Assembly: GCA_000434195.1 (NCBI GenBank) | Contig: HF994473.1 | Coordinates: 1 to 25,998, forward strand | Direction: 5' to 3' | DNA: 25,998 nucleotides | Source: Clostridium sp. CAG:780 | Lineage (GTDB): Bacteria > Bacillota > Clostridia > TANB77 > CAG-508 | Part shown: piece after piece, positions 7,247 through 13,389 of the stretch | Layout: every line of letters starts with the position of its first letter | Numbering within the stretch: position 1 is the first letter of the stretch | The notes under the pieces: generated by a model | The model's input: the letters and a program-made list of their open reading frames with translations, nothing else | The model's database searches: none | Told to the model about the DNA's origin: nothing | Position numbers and translations under genes: made by a program

Positions 7247-8485
7247 TTACTCCACTTCCTTTTTAGTAGTTTTTCTTGTTCTTTTTGCTTTTGGCTTTTC
7301 TTCTTGAACTTCTTCAACAGGCTCTGTTATTGGTTCTTCTACAACTTCGTTAACTTCTTCACTTTCTTCTACTTCTGGATCTTCTTCTTGTAATTGTGCT
7401 AGCATTTCTTGGAATTGAGATTTACTCTTTATATCTATTTTCCAATTTGTAAGTTTTGCTGCAAGTCTTGCGTTTTGTCCTGATTTTCCTATTGCTAATG
7501 ATAATTGATCATCTGGAACTATTACTTGTGCAAATTTCTCTTCTTCTTTTATATCAACTGCCATTACTTTTGCTGGAAGTAATGCTTCTGCTATGAATAT
7601 TGATGGATCTTCGTTCCATTCTATTACATCTATTTTCTCTCCACATAGTTCATTGATTATATTTTGAATACGTATTCCTTTTTGTCCTACACAAGACCCT
7701 ACTGGATCTATGTTCTCGTTTTGAGAGTATACTGCAACTTTACATCTCTTTCCTGGATCTCTTGATACACTCTTTATTTCTATTAATCCTTCATATATTT
7801 CTGGTATTTCTAATTCAAATAATTTTCTTAAGAATTCGTTGTTTGCTCTTGATACTATTATTTGAGTAGAACCCTTTGGTCCTTTTTCTACATCTGCTAC
7901 GCAAGCTCTTAATTTTTGATTTACATAGTAGTTTTCTGTTGGAATTTGCTCTTTTAGTGGCATTATTCCTTCTATTTTTCCTAGGTCTATTACAACTATT
8001 GATTTATCAACTTTTTGTACTATTCCTGAAATTATTTCTCCTTTTTTCTCTGTAAATTCATTGAATATTATATCTCTTGAAGCTTCTCTTATTCTTTGTA
8101 CTATTACTTGTTTTGCTGTTTGAGCTGCAATTCTACCAAAGTTCTTTGGCATTAATTCTTTCTCTACGACATCTCCTGCTTTGTATTTAACATCAATTTT
8201 CTTTGCATCTTCTAGACTTATTTGTGTAGCTGGATCTTCTACTTCCTCCACAACATCTAATTCCTCATATACGTGTGTTTCTCCTGTCTCTGGATTCATT
8301 GTTACTTTTACATTCTCTGAGTTTACATCAAAATTTCTTTTATATGCAGTAACAAGTGCAGTTTCTATTGATTCCAACACATAGTCTTTTTTGATTCCTT
8401 TTTCTTTTTCTAGTTCTTCTAGTGCAAGTATTAATTCTGCACTATCTATTCCTCTGTTTTCAACTTTCTTTACTTTCTTTTTCAT
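7247..8485 (-). CDS. nusA: Transcription termination/antitermination factor NusA
   Basis: NusA binds RNA polymerase and modulates pausing, termination and antitermination. The 412-residue product has the N-terminal domain (about 14-140), an S1 domain (about 148-215, GEIISGIVQKVDKSIVVIDLG) and two KH domains. GSCVGQKGIRIQNIINEL marks KH1 and IAIGKSGQNARLAAKLT-type residues mark KH2 (about 335-365). The last 35 or so residues are an acidic then Lys/Arg-rich tail (EEKPKAKRTRKTTKKEVE), longer than in Bacillus but common in Clostridia. It starts at ATG 8483-8485, 27 bp after rimP, and abuts rnpM. Confidence 0.97.
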   Translation of the reverse strand: MKKKVKKVENRGIDSAELILALEELEKEKGIKKDYVLESIETALVTAYKRNFDVNSENVKVTMNPETGETHVYEELDVVEEVEDPATQISLEDAKKIDVKYKAGDVVEKELMPKNFGRIAAQTAKQVIVQRIREASRDIIFNEFTEKKGEIISGIVQKVDKSIVVIDLGKIEGIMPLKEQIPTENYYVNQKLRACVADVEKGPKGSTQIIVSRANNEFLRKLFELEIPEIYEGLIEIKSVSRDPGKRCKVAVYSQNENIDPVGSCVGQKGIRIQNIINELCGEKIDVIEWNEDPSIFIAEALLPAKVMAVDIKEEEKFAQVIVPDDQLSLAIGKSGQNARLAAKLTNWKIDIKSKSQFQEMLAQLQEEDPEVEESEEVNEVVEEPITEPVEEVQEEKPKAKRTRKTTKKEVE

Positions 8486-8512
8486 TTTTCCAATCAGTCC
8501 TTTCTTTTTATT

Positions 8513-8968
8513 TTACCATTTATAAGCCAATTTTATTAAACTTATATTTTTTCTTTCTATTGATAATTCTTGTGTTTCTGTTTCTATAATAATATTTGCT
8601 TCATCAAATGATTTTAATATTCCTGTTACTTCTTTTTGCTTTTCTATTGCTTTAAACAATTTAATATTAATTTCTTTTCCAATACTTTCTTTTAAATGTT
8701 TTTCTTTTCTTATATGTCTTTCTATTCCTGGAGAAGATATTTCTAAAAAGTATTGATCTTTTATATAGTTTGCTTCATCTAGCATATCTGTAATTGCATT
8801 ATTTACTTTTTCGCAATCATCTAAACTTATTCCATTTTCGCTGTCTATAAAAATTCTTAGATAATTGTCTTTTCCTTCTTTTGTATATGTTACATCATAT
8901 ACATTATATCCTAAATCATTTATTGGTTTAGTGACAAGTTCTTCTACTTTTTCTTCTATATTTGCCAA
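8513..8968 (-). CDS. rimP: Ribosome maturation factor RimP
   Basis: RimP assists early 30S subunit assembly. The 151-residue protein has the usual two-domain layout. The N-terminal block is DNYLRIFIDSENGISLDDCEKVN (spanning about residues 34-56), then the family signature FLEISSPGIERHIRK near 80-94, then a small Sm-like C-terminal domain. The start is TTG at 8966-8968, with a perfect AAGGAGG 6 bases upstream, which decides this start. It is the first gene of the operon, with a promoter at 9044-9072 and a hairpin leader at 8991-9021. Confidence 0.95.
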   Translation of the reverse strand: MANIEEKVEELVTKPINDLGYNVYDVTYTKEGKDNYLRIFIDSENGISLDDCEKVNNAITDMLDEANYIKDQYFLEISSPGIERHIRKEKHLKESIGKEINIKLFKAIEKQKEVTGILKSFDEANIIIETETQELSIERKNISLIKLAYKW

Positions 8969-8990
8969 TTTGAACCTCCTTATAACATAT

Positions 8991-9021
8991 CAGAAGAGTG
9001 GAATTTGCTTCCACTCTTCTG
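8991..9021 (-). promoter_or_regulatory. Strong hairpin in the 5' leader of the rimP operon
   Basis: A perfect 13-bp stem (8991-9003 with 9009-9021, loop TTTGC on the plus strand) lies between the operon promoter and the rimP ribosome binding site. There is no U-tract after it on either strand, so it is not a standard intrinsic terminator. With transcription starting near 9037, the stem would begin about 15 nt into the mRNA. It may protect the 5' end or be bound by a regulator, and it may also block upstream read-through from buk. Confidence 0.6.
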
Positions 9022-9043
9022 CCGTACTCTTTATGTCTTTATT

Positions 9044-9072
9044 ATTATACCCTTTTTCCCAAAAAAATGCAA
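9044..9072 (-). promoter_or_regulatory. Sigma-A promoter of the rimP-nusA-...-truB operon
   Basis: The minus strand shows -35 TTGCAT (9067-9072), a 17-bp spacer and -10 TATAAT (9044-9049). It lies between the end of buk (9094) and rimP, giving a leader of about 70 nt. Confidence 0.75.
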
Positions 9073-9093
9073 TAGTTTTTGAAAAAATTGTTA

Positions 9094-10191
9094 CTATTTT
9101 GCTTGCCAAACTGGAATTCCTGTGTATTCTAGAGCTTCTTCTTCTCCTCTTAATACTCTTAGAGCTCCATTTGCTAAAGCATCCATTTCTTTTTCTCCTG
9201 GTATTACTACTATTTTACCAAGGTATGATACATAGTCTTTTACTCCTTCTACTACGTATTCGTCTCTTGCAATTCCACCTGTAAGTATTATTGCATCAAC
9301 TTTTCCTTTTAATATTACACTATATGCTCCAATTGCTTTTGCAACTTGATAAATCATTGCATCATATACAAGTTTTGCTTCTTTGTCACCTTTTTCTATC
9401 ATGGCGTCTACGTCTCTTGCATCACTTGTTCCTAATAATGATACTAATCCACCTTTTTTAGTGATTAATTCTTTCATTTCTTTTTCTGTATATTTTCCGC
9501 TATAGCACATTTCTACTATTGGCATTAATGTTACAGAACCACTTCTTGTTGGTGAGAATGGTCCATCTCCTTCAGCAGCATTGTTTACATCTACTATTCT
9601 ACCTTTTTTATGTGCTCCTACTGAAATTCCTCCACCCATGTGTGCTACTATTAGATTTAGTTCGTCATATCTCTTATTTATACTTTTTGCATATCTATAT
9701 GCTACTTCTTTTTGGTTTAGAGCATGGAACATGCTTACATTGTAAACTCCTTTTATTCCTGATATTCTTGTAACTTCTTCTTTTTCATCTACTGTTATTG
9801 GGTTTACTACAAAGCTTCTCTTTCCAAATTTTTGTGCTAGATTGTAAGCTATTTGTGCTCCTAATATTGAAGCGTGTTGTACTGTGTAACCGATTCTTGC
9901 ATGTTCTAATAATAAATCGTTTACATTGTATGTTCCACCTTTTACAGATACAAGTCCGCCACCTCTTCCTGAGAATGCGTCTATTGATGATAATTCAATA
10001 TTGTGTTTTTTTAATGCTTCAATTACCATTTCTGTTCTGTATGGTAATTGATCAGAAGTTGTTTTGTATTCTTCTAATTTGCTAGCTTCATGTGTTAGCT
10101 CCTCTTTAAAAATTAATTCCTCGTCATCGTAAAGTGCGATTTTTGTTGATGTTGAACCTGGATTTATTGTTAATATTCTAAATTTTTCCAT
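9094..10191 (-). CDS. buk: Butyrate kinase
   Basis: The 365-residue protein is a full-length ASKHA-fold acyl kinase. The N-terminal phosphate loop reads RILTINPGSTSTKIALYDD. Other family blocks are SGRGGGLVSVKGGTYNVND, FHALNQKEVAYRYA, LIVAHMGGGISVGAHKKGR, AEGDGPFSPTRSGSVT and the C-terminal ILTGGIARDE. Butyrate kinase converts butyryl phosphate and ADP to butyrate and ATP, the last step of one butyrate fermentation route; related isobutyrate kinases look alike. No phosphate butyryltransferase (ptb) gene adjoins it, which is unusual since ptb-buk is often one operon. It has its own promoter at 10225-10253 and an AGGGGGAAG ribosome binding site. Confidence 0.95.
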   Translation of the reverse strand: MEKFRILTINPGSTSTKIALYDDEELIFKEELTHEASKLEEYKTTSDQLPYRTEMVIEALKKHNIELSSIDAFSGRGGGLVSVKGGTYNVNDLLLEHARIGYTVQHASILGAQIAYNLAQKFGKRSFVVNPITVDEKEEVTRISGIKGVYNVSMFHALNQKEVAYRYAKSINKRYDELNLIVAHMGGGISVGAHKKGRIVDVNNAAEGDGPFSPTRSGSVTLMPIVEMCYSGKYTEKEMKELITKKGGLVSLLGTSDARDVDAMIEKGDKEAKLVYDAMIYQVAKAIGAYSVILKGKVDAIILTGGIARDEYVVEGVKDYVSYLGKIVVIPGEKEMDALANGALRVLRGEEEALEYTGIPVWQAK

Positions 10192-10224
10192 GCGTCTTCC
10201 CCCTATTTTTAATTTAATATTTGT

Positions 10225-10253
10225 ATTATATCACTTGGTTTAACAAAATACAA
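10225..10253 (-). promoter_or_regulatory. buk: Sigma-A promoter of buk
   Basis: On the minus strand there is -35 TTGTAT (10248-10253), a 17-bp spacer and -10 TATAAT (10225-10230), about 35 bp from the buk start. The -35 overlaps the distal arm of the terminator at 10247-10280. Confidence 0.65.
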
Positions 10254-10280
10254 GAGTAAATTTGCATTTACTCTTGTATT
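10247..10280 (-). terminator. Terminator after the prepilin/FGE-like cluster
   Basis: A perfect 14-bp stem (10247-10260 with 10267-10280, 6-base loop) is followed on the minus strand by TTTGTT. It lies about 80 bp past the stop at 10360. On the plus strand it is followed within a few bases by six T. Confidence 0.65.
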
Positions 10281-10359
10281 ATACGATTTTTTATAATAAC
10301 TATTTTGAGTTCTTATTATGTTTTGTCCCATTGTTCTTCACATTGATGCACGCTTGATT

Positions 10360-10779
10360 TTACGCAGTTAAGATTAAACGCTCTATTGTGCCTTTATTAT
10401 TAAAGTAGGACGAGAACCGTAGGGTGTCGTCGACGTCTTCGCCCGGATTGTACATGCCGACTCTATAGAAAGCTGAACCGGAAGAGGTACCGCTGCCGTA
10501 GTAGTAACTGCCTCTGCAATTTCGATTGCCGGTGCTTCCCGCCTCTTGTGTCCACTCACTTACATTTCCAGCTAGGTCGTAGATATTATTTGCCATTGTA
10601 AATGTTGTTTTTCCTGTATTTAATTGTCGTTCCTCTCCACTTGCTTTTAGCACAGTTGTTCCATCTTCATCTTTAACCGATGTATCTCCATAATTTCCCC
10701 ATGAACTTGAGTCTGTGTTTATTTCATCACTTGTCTTTGCTCCTGAACTTATTAGCCAATTCCTTCTCCCTTGTTCCAC
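10360..10779 (-). pseudogene. C-terminal fragment of an FGE-sulfatase/C-type-lectin-like protein with a DGR-like variable region
   Basis: The open frame encodes the last third of an FGE-sulfatase-type (SUMF1-like) domain: NWLISSGAKTSDE, then NNIYDLAGNVSEWTQEA (about residues 64-80), then a G/Y/S/D-rich segment (82-126) and a short tail. The N terminus is missing. The apparent start (GTG, reading MEQGRR) is created at the junction of an imperfect repeat with 10779-10901, which shifts the frame relative to 10727-11731. Residues 82-126 use C-ending codons at 25 of 45 positions, and the line 10441-10500 has 33 G/C of 60, while flanking DNA is very AT-rich. This fits the NNC codons produced when a DGR mutates AAC codons. 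The domain is probably a ligand-binding C-lectin-type fold and not an active formylglycine enzyme. With the preceding fragment it may form one gene. Confidence 0.65.
10402..10536 (-). other. Candidate DGR variable region (FGE/C-lectin type)
   Basis: This stretch encodes residues 82-126 of the fragment at 10360-10779, right after the AGNVSEWT motif. That is where known DGR variable regions sit in C-lectin-fold targets. It has abrupt G+C enrichment and 25 of 45 codons ending in C. No matching template repeat is visible in the window, so the assignment rests on position and codon composition. Confidence 0.45.
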
Positions 10780-10901
10780 TTTCTTTTATCTTAGTTGTTC
10801 CATCATCTGCTTTTACTGATGTTCCTTTATAATTGCCCCATGAACTTGAGTCTTTATTTACTTCATCACTTGTCTTTGCTCCTGAACTTATTAGCCAATT
10901 C
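10640..10901. repeat. Imperfect duplication breaking the second prepilin/FGE-like gene
   Basis: About 120 bp ending at 10762 resemble about 120 bp ending at 10901 (offset 139 bp). Both encode NWLISSGAKTSDE(I/V)N-DSSSWGNY followed by a TSVK-DDGTT-like stretch. The copies differ at many positions, like paralogues, and the offset is not a multiple of three, so the frame breaks at the junction near 10762. Confidence 0.85.
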
Positions 10902-11731
10902 ATGGTTGTATCCCACTGGCATCCCCATATCATTCTTGTTTCTACTTTTTCACTTGCATTTAATTCTTTACATTTTTTATATAAATTATACCAATTTGTG
11001 TTTGTTAATGTTGCTTTATCTTTCTGCACTCCTGCTTCCGATAACTCATATCTTCCTATATAAAAGCCTCCATATTTACTTATACTTGCTATCATTTCAT
11101 TATAATCAGCAACAAACGCTTCTGCCATTTTCTCTTTACTTTCAAATTCTAATATTGTTTTATAATATTCTTCCTTTGAATCATAATCATCTTTTCCATC
11201 ATACTTTTTAACTACTAGGTCCGGCTCACGGACATCAGTTGTTGTTCCTGGTGTAACTCTTGTTTGTCCACTTATTATTTCAGATTTTGAATATAATTTT
11301 GTTTTTACTGCTGTTTCTCCTGTTGTTCCACATAGTGTTTTTTCATCACTTGATTCTTCATACATTGTTGCAAGTGTTGTCTTGTCTACTGGTATCCACA
11401 CCCATTCGTTATTTTTCTCATCTTTGATTACTAGTCCATGGTTTACTGAATCTTGACTTGGTGCAGTACTTCCATCTCCCCATGTAGATGTAGCCGTATC
11501 TATCGGAATATAGTTTTTTGGTATTGTTGGATTATTTGAATTTCCCTTTTTACCATTTATTGTACTATTATCTCCTGCTTTTGTATTTACATCTACTTTT
11601 GGTGTTGGCTCTGCTGTTGCTTCTTCTATCATATCTGATAAATTAGATAAATCTTCCTGTTCATTTGCTTTCGCTTGTCCATATTCTTTTCTTGCATCTT
11701 TACTCTTTTGGATTATTCCATTTTTGTCCAA
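10727..11731 (-). pseudogene. Prepilin/FGE-like protein fragment lacking both ends
   Basis: The frame begins inside the prepilin helix. Codons before 11731 read VSISLVLDKNG in frame back to the junction at about 11750, so the true N terminus (leader and most of the helix) is missing and the apparent TTG start is internal. It continues with the same architecture as 11797-13302: IPK-YIPIDT, NEWVWIPV, one TGETAVKTKLYSKS...TPG..REPDLV module, then the FGE-type domain from GGFYIGRYELSEAG to IWGCQWDTTMNWLISSG. It runs into an out-of-frame copy of the NWLISSG segment and stops. It has no promoter of its own. It is either an assembly-broken gene or a decayed paralogue. Confidence 0.7.
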
Positions 11732-11812
11732 TACTAAGCTTATACTTACTAGATGTAGCCGTATCTATCGGAATATAGTTTTTTGGTATTGTTGGATTAT
11801 TTGAATTTCCCT
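11485..11812. repeat. Identical 63-bp direct repeat marking the junction of two prepilin-like genes
   Basis: Positions 11485-11547 and 11750-11812 are identical over 63 bp, offset 265. The first copy sits naturally inside the 10727-11731 gene, coding GNSNNPTIPKNYIPIDTATS. The second joins the truncated 3' end of the 11797-13302 gene to the truncated 5' end of the next gene, out of frame with both. Confidence 0.9.
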
Positions 11813-13302
11813 ACTTGTCCATCTCCACTCGCTTTTATCTCAGTTGTTCCATCATCTGCTTTTACTGATGTTCCTTTATAATTGCCCCATGAACTTGAGT
11901 CTTTATTTACTTCATCACTTGTCTTTGCTCCTGAACTTATTAGCCAATTCATCGTTACATCCCACTGGCATCCCCATATCATTTGTGTTTTTACTTTGTC
12001 ACTTGCTTGTAATTTCGAATCTCTACACACATTATACAAGTTATACCAATTGGTGTTTGTTAATGGCTGTCTATCTTTTTGCACTCCTGCTTCTGATAAC
12101 TCATATCTTCCTATATAAAAGCCTCCATATTTACTTACACTTTCTATCATTGCTTTATATTCATCTACAAATAATTGTGCTAGTTGCTCTTTGGTTCCTG
12201 TCTTTCCTAATATTGTTTTATAATATTCTTCCTTTGCATCATTACTGCCACCATAATCTCCTACTATTAGGTCTGGCTCGCGGTCGTCACCTATCTTTGA
12301 TGCTCCCGGTGTGGTTCTTGTCATTGTTCTTGATATTGTTGTTGTATTACTATCTGTTCCTATTGTTATTGTTTTTGAATATAGTTTCGTTTTTACAGTC
12401 CCGGCTTCTCCTAATATTGTTTTATAGTATACATCTTGTTCATCATATGTTGTTACTAAGTCCGGCTCACGGGAACCTATTGTTCGCCCTGGTGTTGTTC
12501 TTGATATTGTTGTTTTATTACTATCTGTTCCTATTATTATTGATTTTGAATATAGTTTCGTTTTTACTGCTGTTTCTCCTGTTTTCACATCATAGTTTGT
12601 TACTAGGTCCGGCTCACGGTAGTCATTTGTCGTTCCCGGTGTTGTTCTTGACATTGTTGTTTTATTACTATCTGTTCCTATTGTTATTGATTTCGAATAC
12701 AGTTTCGTTTTTACTGCTGTTTCTCCTGTTGTTCCACATAGTGTATATTCTGTAGTATTTGAAGTATCACACATTACTGTTATATCTGGCACTGGTATCC
12801 ACACCCATTCATTACCCTTGTTATCTTTTATTACTAATCCGTGTTCTACTGAATCTTGACTTGGTTCATCTTTTCCATTACCCCAATTTGATGTTTCTGT
12901 ATTTATTGGAATATATCCTGCTGGTATTGTTGGATTGTTTGCATTTCCCTCTTTCTTTCCATCTATTGTTGAATTTTCTATTTTTGCTTCCTTAAATGAC
13001 TTTACAACATTAGCTTTTTCCCCTGTCACTGCTTCATCTATCCAATCATTCGCGTTATCCATTTGTTTTTGCTCATTTGTTTTTGATGCTCCATATTCTC
13101 TTCTTGCATCTTTTGATTTCTTGATTATTCCATTTTTGTCCAATACTAAGCTTATGCTTACTCCTGCTAATATCAAAAGTACTACTATTGTTACAACCAG
13201 AGCTATTAGCGTGATTCCTTTTTTTGTTTTTAAACATTTTTTCATTTTTAATTTTTCCCCTTCTTTAGTTTCCTTTAAATTTTTTAATGTTTCTTTTGGC
13301 AT
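11797..13302 (-). CDS. Prepilin-like protein with FGE-sulfatase/C-lectin-like domain, truncated at the C terminus
   Basis: The 501-residue frame starts with a basic leader, then KKG followed by ITLIALVVTIVVLLILAGVS (residues 30-49). This is a type IV prepilin-style cleavage site and helix, but with Ala instead of Glu at position +5. Next come NEWVWIPV (164-171), a module repeated three times (about 192-240, 241-300, 301-350; TGETAVKTKLYSKS...TPG...REPDLV), and an FGE-type domain from GGFYIGRYELSEAG (about 393) to IWGCQWDVTMNWLISSGAK. The last part of that domain, including AGN(V)xEWT and any variable region, is lost at the repeat at 11750-11812. The first ATG (13300-13302) has AAGGAG 6 bases upstream. 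An internal ATG at residue 20 would give a more usual leader. The promoter is at 13332-13360. The protein is likely surface-exposed or pilus-associated. Confidence 0.7.
   Translation of the reverse strand: MPKETLKNLKETKEGEKLKMKKCLKTKKGITLIALVVTIVVLLILAGVSISLVLDKNGIIKKSKDARREYGASKTNEQKQMDNANDWIDEAVTGEKANVVKSFKEAKIENSTIDGKKEGNANNPTIPAGYIPINTETSNWGNGKDEPSQDSVEHGLVIKDNKGNEWVWIPVPDITVMCDTSNTTEYTLCGTTGETAVKTKLYSKSITIGTDSNKTTMSRTTPGTTNDYREPDLVTNYDVKTGETAVKTKLYSKSIIIGTDSNKTTISRTTPGRTIGSREPDLVTTYDEQDVYYKTILGEAGTVKTKLYSKTITIGTDSNTTTISRTMTRTTPGASKIGDDREPDLIVGDYGGSNDAKEEYYKTILGKTGTKEQLAQLFVDEYKAMIESVSKYGGFYIGRYELSEAGVQKDRQPLTNTNWYNLYNVCRDSKLQASDKVKTQMIWGCQWDVTMNWLISSGAKTSDEVNKDSSSWGNYKGTSVKADDGTTEIKASGDGQVGKFK
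12253..12729 (-). repeat. Three degenerate tandem modules inside the prepilin-like gene
   Basis: The coding sequence contains three units of about 49-60 residues: KTKLYSKS, then TIGTDSN-TT, then SRTTPG, a 4-7-residue variable stretch, then REPDL. The variable stretches are TTNDY, RTIGS and ASKIGDD. The REPD codons (CGT GAG CCG GAC) are more G+C-rich than their surroundings. The neighbouring gene has one such unit. Confidence 0.85.
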
Positions 13303-13331
13303 TTCGTGCTCCTTTCCTTTTGTATATCTCT

Positions 13332-13360
13332 ATTATAAAACATTGTATTTTATAAATCAA
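13332..13360 (-). promoter_or_regulatory. Sigma-A promoter of the prepilin-like gene
   Basis: The minus strand has -35 TTGATT (13355-13360), a 17-bp spacer and -10 TATAAT (13332-13337), about 25 bp before the start region of the gene at 11797-13302. Confidence 0.65.
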
Positions 13361-13389
13361 CTAGTTATCAGATTTTCTTTAAATATTTT

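Noticed and set aside
11844..12755. Long plus-strand open frame (303 residues, Leu/Tyr/His-rich)
   Set aside because: It lies wholly antisense to the prepilin-like gene, has no ribosome binding site and its composition is that of a shadow of repeat-rich coding DNA. The same holds for the other plus-strand frames inside recG, infB, buk and yvcK.
10360..13302. Formylglycine-generating (sulfatase-activating) enzyme function for the FGE-type domains
   Set aside because: The fragments match the fold but I see no sulfatase gene, no clear catalytic Cys pair in the right context, and a prepilin helix in front. A ligand-binding C-lectin-type role fits better.
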